Of a stretch of DNA of 17,269 bases, positions 1 to 5,781 are shown one piece after another. Origin of the DNA: Hyphomicrobiales bacterium (GTDB lineage Bacteria > Pseudomonadota > Alphaproteobacteria > Rhizobiales > Beijerinckiaceae); contig JAIXZF010000127.1 of assembly GCA_027489835.1 (NCBI GenBank), forward strand, positions 1 to 17,269, given 5' to 3'. The translations under genes and the position numbers were made by a program. Under the pieces are notes generated by a model that had not been told where the DNA came from, did not search any database, and saw only the letters and a program-made list of their open reading frames with translations. Position 1 is the first letter of the stretch; every line of letters begins with the position of its first letter.

Positions 1-1142
1 ATGCGCGGATCGTTGGCCTTGGCCTGCCGGATCACGTCGCCATCCTCGAGTGTGCTCATGGTGCGGAACTTGATGATGCGGAAAGGCTCCTGGTTGAAGC
101 CGTAGCGGCGCTGCAGGAAAAAGACGGGGCCCTTGCTGTCGAGCTTGATCAGCAGCGCCACGATGGCGAAGAGCGGCGCGAGTATGACGAGCAGGCTGGC
201 GGCCCCGATGAGGTCGAAAGCGCGCTTGGTGAGCAGCTCAGGGACGGACAGCGCCGGCGGCGTGAGCTCCAGGCTGGCGATCGAGCCGGTGCGGATGATG
301 CGCGGGTTGTCGAACCGGTCGAGCACGCGCTCCGGGGCCAGATGGATGGACACGGGCACGGTCATGAAGGCGTCGATGCAGCGCTCGATCGCGTCGCGCT
401 CATGCCAGGGCATGGCGATGAAGACGCTGTCGGGCCGCGTCTGGCGCGCACGGGCGAGCGCCAGCGCCAGATCCTCGTCGAGCATGGCTGCGGCCTCAGC
501 CTGGCTCGCCCCGGCGGCGGGCTCGCGCAGGTTGACCATCGAGCGGATCATCAGGCCGGTGTTCCAGGGCTGGTGCCGCGTCATGAACGAGGTCGTGTCC
601 TCGCTGCGGCCGATCAGCAGGACGCGCTGCGCCGCGATGCGCCCTGTCTTGCTGGCGATCGAGATCATCTTGACCACCCACCAGCGGGCGAGGGTGATCA
701 GCGGGATGCCGCCAAGGTAGGTCAGGATCACGACGGCCCGCGAATAGTCGTCGATCACCTTGGCGAGGAAGCCCACCGCGATGAAGGCCACCATCGTGAC
801 ATTCCAGACATTGAAGGCCTCGACCATCTGCCCCTTGGTCGTGAGATAGCGCGTCAGCCTGTAGCGGCGCTGCAGCAGGTTGGTGAACAGGAAGATGCTG
901 CCGATGAAGACAGCGAGCTGCACGGTCAGGTTGAAGCTGCCGCCATGGCCGTAGACGAAGCCGTGATAGGCGACGCTCGCCACCAGGACGATGCCGACGA
1001 CGCTGAGGAAGTCGACGAGCGCCGTGGTCACGCCGATCAGCAATCGCCAGCGCGAGGCCGGCGTCTCGCTGGCTGCGATCGGCATGGGATGCAGTGTCTG
1101 GACTGGCTTCATGGCGTATGCTGAACCGCTGCGGCGGCTCAT
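1..1142 (-). CDS. Undecaprenyl-phosphate sugar phosphotransferase (ExoY/WcaJ/GumD type), 3' end cut by the window edge
   Basis: This enzyme primes polysaccharide synthesis by moving a sugar-1-phosphate (usually glucose or galactose) from a UDP-sugar to undecaprenyl phosphate in the inner membrane. About 380 residues are visible. There are four predicted membrane helices (roughly residues 33-57, 70-90, 112-128 and 135-155). A soluble Rossmann-like segment follows, starting near a VLLIGRSED stretch. Then comes the start of the bacterial sugar transferase domain: a hydrophobic segment at about 307-332, followed by KLDSKGP at 333-339 and an IIKFRTM motif. The rest of the catalytic domain, roughly 100 residues, lies beyond base 1. 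The frame is open to the left edge. The ATG at 1142 is the longest good start; in-frame ATGs at 1112 and 1085 are alternatives, and none has a clear ribosome binding site. It is divergent from the WecG-like gene across a 359-base gap. Family assignment is firm; the sugar is not known. Confidence 0.9.
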   Translation of the reverse strand, partial: MSRRSGSAYAMKPVQTLHPMPIAASETPASRWRLLIGVTTALVDFLSVVGIVLVASVAYHGFVYGHGGSFNLTVQLAVFIGSIFLFTNLLQRRYRLTRYLTTKGQMVEAFNVWNVTMVAFIAVGFLAKVIDDYSRAVVILTYLGGIPLITLARWWVVKMISIASKTGRIAAQRVLLIGRSEDTTSFMTRHQPWNTGLMIRSMVNLREPAAGASQAEAAAMLDEDLALALARARQTRPDSVFIAMPWHERDAIERCIDAFMTVPVSIHLAPERVLDRFDNPRIIRTGSIASLELTPPALSVPELLTKRAFDLIGAASLLVILAPLFAIVALLIKLDSKGPVFFLQRRYGFNQEPFRIIKFRTMSTLEDGDVIRQAKANDPR

Positions 1143-1501
1143 CCCCGTGCAATGCAACTGTGTTTCGTGCCGGCACGCCCCGGAAAGCCCGGCACGTCGA
1201 CGGGGTCCATGCAGCAACCAGCGTGCCGTCCCATTTCGGTACGAAGTCGATCGGGCGGGCTGCATCGGCGTTAACCTTGACGTTTCACGTGCGACAAGCA
1301 TCAAGCACTGTCGAATATCTTGGCGTTTCGCCGTTCATCATGAGCGGGACAAAAGCTTGACCCACGCGCCAGCCGCGCGCCATCTCGCCGCCGGAGCATG
1401 CCGCGGTCGATGCCGGGGCCCCCATGGGCCAGCCCCGCGACGACCATCCGGGTCGGCGGCAGCGCTCGCTTCATTTGCGCCCGGGCGCAGGTCGAGAGGT
1501 C
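1143..1501. promoter_or_regulatory. 359-base divergent intergenic region, probably holding promoters for both flanking units
   Basis: This is the longest non-coding stretch in the window and separates two divergently transcribed polysaccharide genes, so promoters for both are expected here. Its middle (about 1260-1360) is less GC-rich than its surroundings and holds the short palindromes GTTAAC (1270-1275) and CACGTG (1286-1291) and a small hairpin at 1322-1332. TTGAC sequences occur at 1277 and 1357, but I found no convincing -10 element at the right distance from either, so no promoter is assigned. Short open frames crossing the region have no recognisable protein character. Confidence 0.4.
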
Positions 1502-2347
1502 ATGTCGGCAGTTTGGGACGAGCAGTCGGGACTTGTCCGCGCGCCCAGGGCGATGCGGATCGGGGACGTGTTCGTCGCCTCGCTTTCGCAGGCGGAGGCG
1601 ATCGACCGGCTGCGCATGGCACTGTCGCCGCGCCCGACCGTGGGCTCGGCCTTCGACGGCGACGAAGCGATCGCCACGCTCGACCGCGCCATGTCGGATG
1701 GCGGCCATGTCAAGCTCGCCTTCGCCAACAGCCACATGATCAACCTTGCCGCCGCGGACGATGATTTCGCCGCGTTGCTCGCCGATTTCCTCGTGCTGCC
1801 AGACGGCCTCGGAGTCGACCTCGGGGCGCGCCTGCTGCACGGCTCGCCCTTTGCGGCCAACCTGAACGGCACCGATTTCGTGCCCGCGATGCTGCAGGCC
1901 ATCGAGCGGCCGCTCTTGGTGGGGCTTTTCGGCGCACGGCCCGGCGTGGCCGACCGCGCCGCGCTGGAGATGGCGCGGGCCATGCCGCGGCACAGCTTCA
2001 CCGCCTACGGCCATGGCTACATGCCGCAGGCCGCGCAGCAGGCGACGCTCGAACGGCTCGCAGCCGAGAGGCCCGACATCGTGCTGGTGGCGCTCGGCAA
2101 CCCGCTTCAGGAGCGCTGGATCCACCGCCACCTCGACGCCAGGCATTGCAGCGTGGCGGCGGGCGTGGGGGCGCTGCTCGATTTCACGGCGCGTCAGGTG
2201 GTCCGCGCGCCGGCCTGGATGCGGGCGGCGCGCATCGAATGGCTGTTCCGCCTCGCGCAGGAGCCCGGCCGTCTGTGGCGGCGCTATCTCATCGGCAATC
2301 CGGCGTTTCTGGCGCGCGTGCTCAGGCAGCGCTGGAGCGGCGAATGA
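1502..2347 (+). CDS. WecB/TagA/CpsF-family glycosyltransferase (GT26)
   Basis: Members of this family (WecG, TagA, GumM) add a sugar, often the second one, to an undecaprenyl-diphosphate-linked acceptor on the cytoplasmic face of the membrane. The 281 residues show the family signatures in order: an FANSHMIN segment at 74-81, the DGLG motif at 101-104 carrying the expected catalytic Asp101, GTDF at 123-126, GNPLQE at 199-204, and a C-terminal RAPAWM...IEWLFRLAQEP...RRYL block at 235-263. The start at 1502 is chosen for the GAGAGG at 1494-1499; spacing is short, and an in-frame ATG at 1553 is an alternative. The stop overlaps the next start as ATGA (2344-2347), so the two genes are probably translationally coupled. 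Next to an ExoY/GumD-type priming enzyme, a GumM-like role adding the second sugar is a reasonable inference; donor and linkage are not known. Confidence 0.88.
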   Translation: MSAVWDEQSGLVRAPRAMRIGDVFVASLSQAEAIDRLRMALSPRPTVGSAFDGDEAIATLDRAMSDGGHVKLAFANSHMINLAAADDDFAALLADFLVLPDGLGVDLGARLLHGSPFAANLNGTDFVPAMLQAIERPLLVGLFGARPGVADRAALEMARAMPRHSFTAYGHGYMPQAAQQATLERLAAERPDIVLVALGNPLQERWIHRHLDARHCSVAAGVGALLDFTARQVVRAPAWMRAARIEWLFRLAQEPGRLWRRYLIGNPAFLARVLRQRWSGE

Positions 2348-3249
2348 GCGGCACGCCCAGCTTCTCGATCGCCACACCGAGCTATGCGGGGGACATCGAG
2401 CGCTGCCGGCTGCTCTGCGCCAGCATCGATCACTTCGTCAGCGGGCTGGCGACCCATTACCTGCTCGTCGAGGATGCGGATGTCGCGCTGTTCCGGCAGC
2501 TCGAGGGCCCGCGCCGCCGCGTCATCGCGGAAAGCGAGCTGTTTCCGCGCTGGCTCAGAGCCTGGCCCGACCCGCTGAGTTTCGGTCGCCGCCGCATCTG
2601 GACCGGCGCCGGCGCGCTGCGGCGCGGGCTCAGGCCGCTGCGCGGCTGGCATACGCAGCAGTTGCGGAAGCTCGCGCTGCCGGGCGTCACGCCTGAGGAC
2701 GTCGTCCTCTATGCGGATTCCGACGTGATCTTCATCAGGCCGTTCCACCTCGCCGAGCAGATGTCCGGCGGGCGGGCCCGGCTCTACCGCAAGCCCGGCG
2801 GCATCGCGCCCGCGATGCCGGACCATGCCGGCTGGACGAGGCAGGCGGCGCGAGCGCTCGGCCTGCCCGAGCCGTCGTTCCCGGCGGATGACTACATCAA
2901 CAACCTCGCCACCTGGCGGCGGCCCAATGTGGAGGCGCTTCGCGCGCATCTCGAGCAGGTGAGCGGCGACCACTGGATGGCGGCGGCCGCGCGGGGCCGC
3001 GGCTTCTCCGAGATGCTGCTTTACGGCATGTTCGTCGACCTTGTGCTCGGCGACGGCGCGCTGCACGAGCCCAGAACGGACGAGCTCGCGCGCACCTACT
3101 GGGTTCGCAAGGACGTGGCGGAGGACAGCTTCGGGGCCGAGGCCGTGCTCACCCAGCGCTCGCAGGTCGCGATCGGCGTGCAGTCCTTCATCAGCGTTCC
3201 GATGGAAGATCTGTGGGCCGTGTTCAGGCGCGCCGCCGCGACGCGCTGA
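2344..3249 (+). CDS. DUF6492 family protein, putative GT-A type glycosyltransferase
   Basis: The 301 residues match the DUF6492 pattern as I know it: an N-terminal SFSIATPSYAGD strand-loop at 6-17, a YADSDVIFIRPF segment at 123-134 whose DSD (125-127) resembles the metal-binding DxD of GT-A glycosyltransferases, and an FSEMLLYGMFV block at 221-231. No signal peptide or membrane helix is visible, so it is probably cytoplasmic. The start ATG overlaps the stop of the WecG-like gene by four bases, which implies coupled translation and a shared task, most simply addition of a sugar to the same lipid-linked repeat unit. The 3' end overlaps the converging flippase gene by 26 bases. The glycosyltransferase activity is inferred from the fold-like motif and context; no donor can be named. 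Confidence 0.82.
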   Translation: MSGTPSFSIATPSYAGDIERCRLLCASIDHFVSGLATHYLLVEDADVALFRQLEGPRRRVIAESELFPRWLRAWPDPLSFGRRRIWTGAGALRRGLRPLRGWHTQQLRKLALPGVTPEDVVLYADSDVIFIRPFHLAEQMSGGRARLYRKPGGIAPAMPDHAGWTRQAARALGLPEPSFPADDYINNLATWRRPNVEALRAHLEQVSGDHWMAAAARGRGFSEMLLYGMFVDLVLGDGALHEPRTDELARTYWVRKDVAEDSFGAEAVLTQRSQVAIGVQSFISVPMEDLWAVFRRAAATR

Positions 3250-4471
3250 CGGTCCGGTAGGTGACCGTGGCCGAGACGGCGTAGAGCGCCACGAAGACAG
3301 CGTTGACCCAGACGAGCCAGCCCAGGTCCGACGCCTCCGCGCCACCGGCAAGCAGCCGCGCGGCGAGCCAGATCAGCCCTGCCTTCAGCACCGCGATGAC
3401 CGCCAGCAGCACGGCGCGGAGCTCGGTCCGGCCGAGGCCGTAGAGAAGCTCGGCATGGTATTCGATCAGGTTGCGCAGGGCGGGAACGCCGATGAGCAGC
3501 GGAAACAGCGCAGCGGCGACGGCGACGTTGCGCCCCAGCAGGTTCGGCTCGATCCATAACGCGACGACGAGCGCGGCCAGCGCCCCCGTCGACAGCGCGG
3601 CGATAGCGAGCTCGGCCAGGGCCAGCCGCCCGGCGCCGGGCATGACGGCGCGGTCCACCATCACCTTCTGCATGGCGAGCTGGTTGAAGACCCGGATCGG
3701 CAGGGCCGTGAGGTCGATCATCCGCATGGCTATGGCGTAAAGCCCGGCCGCGCGTGGGCCGGCTGCGGCCAGCACCACGGCCTTGTCGAGCTCCGCCTGC
3801 AGGTAGAACACGATGTCGGCCGCCGCGGCGGCCATCGCGTCGGACCAGCGGGCGAGCCAGAGCCGCGGCGCGAGGCGCAGCCGCAGGCGGGGCAGGAACA
3901 GCGTCCAGGCGACGAGCGCCGAGACGGCGCAGGCCCCTGCATAGAACCAGGCCCAGGCGGTCAGCGAGGCGAAGCCGAACAGCCAGAACAGCAGCGCCGC
4001 CACGCTTCGGATCAGCGAGCCGGCCAGCACGAGGATGGAAGCGCGGCCGAAGTTGCGGAAGCCGTTGTTGACGATCGAGACGACTTCGAGGATGCGCCAG
4101 CCGATGACCTCAGCCCCCACGATCAGCGCGAAGGCGAGCCACGGCATGCCCCGGAACAGGGCGACATAGGCGAGCGCGGCGAGGGCCGCGACGAGCGGCA
4201 GCGACAGGATGAAGGCGACGAGCAGGCCGGCGAGATAGGCGCCCGTCAGCCTTGGCCTGACCGTTGCGGCGCGGAACAGCGGCGAGACGAAGCCGAAGCC
4301 TGCGACGCGGGCGAGGATGACGCCGAGTGCCGAGGCCGTGGCGAACAGGCCGAAATCCCCGAGCGAGAGGACGTTGGCGGCGATCAGAAAGTAGACGAGC
4401 GCGATCACCAGCCGGCCGACCGAGCCGGCCGCCAGCTTGAGGTAATCCTGTGCGAACGCCGCGCCGGCCAT
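3224..4471 (-). CDS. Wzx-type polysaccharide flippase (oligosaccharide translocase, MATE/MOP superfamily)
   Basis: This protein should carry the finished undecaprenyl-linked repeat unit across the inner membrane. Its 415 residues are almost entirely hydrophobic segments spaced as 12 or so membrane helices. They begin with the typical flippase N-terminus, in which a KLAAGSVGRLVIALVYF helix is followed by LGDFGLFATASALG. The length is usual for the family (about 400-500). The ATG at 4471 follows a GGGCGGGA purine-rich stretch at a workable distance. It is transcribed alone on the minus strand, overlapping the DUF6492 gene tail-to-tail by 26 bases and divergent from the GH10 gene. Substrate specificity cannot be read from the sequence. 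Confidence 0.87.
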   Translation of the reverse strand: MAGAAFAQDYLKLAAGSVGRLVIALVYFLIAANVLSLGDFGLFATASALGVILARVAGFGFVSPLFRAATVRPRLTGAYLAGLLVAFILSLPLVAALAALAYVALFRGMPWLAFALIVGAEVIGWRILEVVSIVNNGFRNFGRASILVLAGSLIRSVAALLFWLFGFASLTAWAWFYAGACAVSALVAWTLFLPRLRLRLAPRLWLARWSDAMAAAAADIVFYLQAELDKAVVLAAAGPRAAGLYAIAMRMIDLTALPIRVFNQLAMQKVMVDRAVMPGAGRLALAELAIAALSTGALAALVVALWIEPNLLGRNVAVAAALFPLLIGVPALRNLIEYHAELLYGLGRTELRAVLLAVIAVLKAGLIWLAARLLAGGAEASDLGWLVWVNAVFVALYAVSATVTYRTVSASRRRA

Positions 4472-4628
4472 GTCCCGCCCGTCAGATCATTGGCGGCGAC
4501 CGGGGCCGGCCCGGCGATTCACCGCGTTCGGAGCATTAAGCTGACAAGGGTTGAAACACCGCTAAGACAGCTCATCGAGGACGAGCCCGCCATGGCGCGC
4601 GGCGCTGCGGCTCGGCACGAGGCGAGCG
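4472..4628. promoter_or_regulatory. 157-base divergent region between flippase and GH10 gene
   Basis: Both flanking genes read outward, so each should have its promoter here. The region contains a GC-only inverted repeat (CCGGG at 4500-4504 with CCCGG at 4510-4514). A less GC-rich stretch around 4535-4570 includes CTGACA (4541-4546) and TTGAAA (4551-4556) as possible -35 elements for the GH10 gene. No convincing -10 hexamer follows either, so the promoter call is by position only. Confidence 0.35.
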
Positions 4629-5699
4629 ATGCGACCGACGCGGCGCGGTTTTCTGGCAGGCGCAACTGCGAGCCTCGCGGCGGCGCAGGCCGCGGGCGCC
4701 CTGGCCGCGCGGGAGCTGATTCCCTTCGGTTCGGCCGTGATGATCTCCGATTTCCGCTCGGACGCGAAGCTGCGCGCGCAGCTGGCGAAGCTCTGCGACG
4801 TGATCACGCCGATGAACGAGCTCAAATGGGACTGGGTCCGGCAGAACCGGTCGGGCTTCGCCTTCGAGAACGCCGACGAGATCGTCGCCTTCGCGCGCAA
4901 GAACGGCAAGGCCGTCCATGGCCACGCGCTGCTCTGGGGCGATGCGCTGCCGGCCTGGGCCAAGGAGCTGCGGGACCCGAAGGAGACCGAGCGCGAGCTT
5001 GTCCGCCATGTCGAGGCGGTGGTCGGCAAGTATGCCGGGCAGATCGCGAGCTGGGACGTGGTCAACGAGGTGATCGCCCATGAGCCGACCCCGGCATCGC
5101 CCTGGCGCGACACGGTCTGGCACAGGGCGCTGGGGCCGCGGCTGGTCGACATCGCCTTTGCCACCGCCGCCCGCACCGATCCGGCCGCCCGGCTCGTCAT
5201 CAACGACTACGACTTCGAGAATGACGACGCGCGCACGGCGGAGCGCCGCCGGCAGGTGCTGGCCCTCGTCCGGCGGCTGCAGGACCTCAAGATTCCCGTC
5301 CACGAGGTCGGCTTCCAGGCCCACCTCTACGCCGAGAAGGCAATCGACCGGCGCGCCGTCACGGCGCTCGCCCGGGAGCTCGGCCGGCTCGGCGTCGGCG
5401 TGCGGGTCACCGAGCTCGACGTCATCGACTGGAAGCTGCCCGCCGACCCGCGCGAGCGCGACCGGCTGGCGGCCGAGGTCGTGACCGCCTTCCTCGGCGC
5501 GCTGATCGAGGGACAGCGCCCGCAGGCGATCATCACCTGGGGCCTGACCGACCGGTCGACCTGGATCAACGAGGTGTTCAAGCGCAATGACAGCGCCAGG
5601 GCCCGGCCCCTGCCGCTCGACGCCGACTACCGCCCCAAGCCGATGATGGCCGCCATCGAGGCGGCGCGCCGGCTCTCAGAGGGCCGCCGCGTCCCGTAA
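4629..5699 (+). CDS. Tat-exported GH10 glycoside hydrolase (endo-1,4-beta-xylanase family)
   Basis: GH10 enzymes are retaining beta-glycanases. The 356 residues show a complete catalytic barrel: MNELKW with Asn63, HGHALLW at 97-103, WDVVNE with the acid/base Glu147, INDYDFEN at 191-198, GFQAHLY at 228-234, TELDVID with the nucleophile Glu262, and TWGLTDRSTW at 303-312. The N-terminus carries a twin-arginine motif (TRRGFLAG, residues 4-11) followed by an Ala-rich hydrophobic stretch ending near AARE (26-29), so export of a folded enzyme by the Tat system is expected. The ATG at 4629 has GAGG at 4619-4622 in good position. Inside a polysaccharide synthesis locus it more likely trims or releases the organism's own polymer than digests plant xylan; that is inference. 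The true substrate is unknown. Confidence 0.93.
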   Translation: MRPTRRGFLAGATASLAAAQAAGALAARELIPFGSAVMISDFRSDAKLRAQLAKLCDVITPMNELKWDWVRQNRSGFAFENADEIVAFARKNGKAVHGHALLWGDALPAWAKELRDPKETERELVRHVEAVVGKYAGQIASWDVVNEVIAHEPTPASPWRDTVWHRALGPRLVDIAFATAARTDPAARLVINDYDFENDDARTAERRRQVLALVRRLQDLKIPVHEVGFQAHLYAEKAIDRRAVTALARELGRLGVGVRVTELDVIDWKLPADPRERDRLAAEVVTAFLGALIEGQRPQAIITWGLTDRSTWINEVFKRNDSARARPLPLDADYRPKPMMAAIEAARRLSEGRRVP

Positions 5700-5705
5700 C
5701 GGGAC
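5691..5705. repeat. Perfect 6-bp inverted repeat around the GH10 stop codon
   Basis: GTCCCG (5691-5696) and CGGGAC (5700-5705) form a perfect stem whose three-base loop is the TAA stop codon of the GH10 gene. No T-tract follows, so it is not a standard intrinsic terminator. It might slow or partly end transcription before the co-polymerase gene, or protect the upstream message from 3' decay. It could also be chance in GC-rich DNA. Confidence 0.35.
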
Positions 5706-5781
5706 ACTCGCCGCGGCACCGTTCCTGCAATTCGTTCACCAGACAGCGCCGCCCGGTCCAGCCGCGGGCCAGCGGCGCGGC

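Noticed and set aside
342..1124. 260-codon open frame on the plus strand and a 226-codon frame on the minus strand over the same area
   Set aside because: Both overlap the sugar phosphotransferase gene in other frames; the true minus frame shows membrane helices and the transferase motifs.
1277..1385. TTGAC sequences considered as -35 promoter elements
   Set aside because: No matching -10 hexamer lies 16-18 bases downstream of either site, so a promoter could not be supported.
1424..1501. Upstream ATG that would lengthen the WecG-like protein by 26 residues
   Set aside because: The extra residues are Arg/Pro/His-rich and unlike the family N-terminus, while the ATG at 1502 has a purine-rich site just before it.
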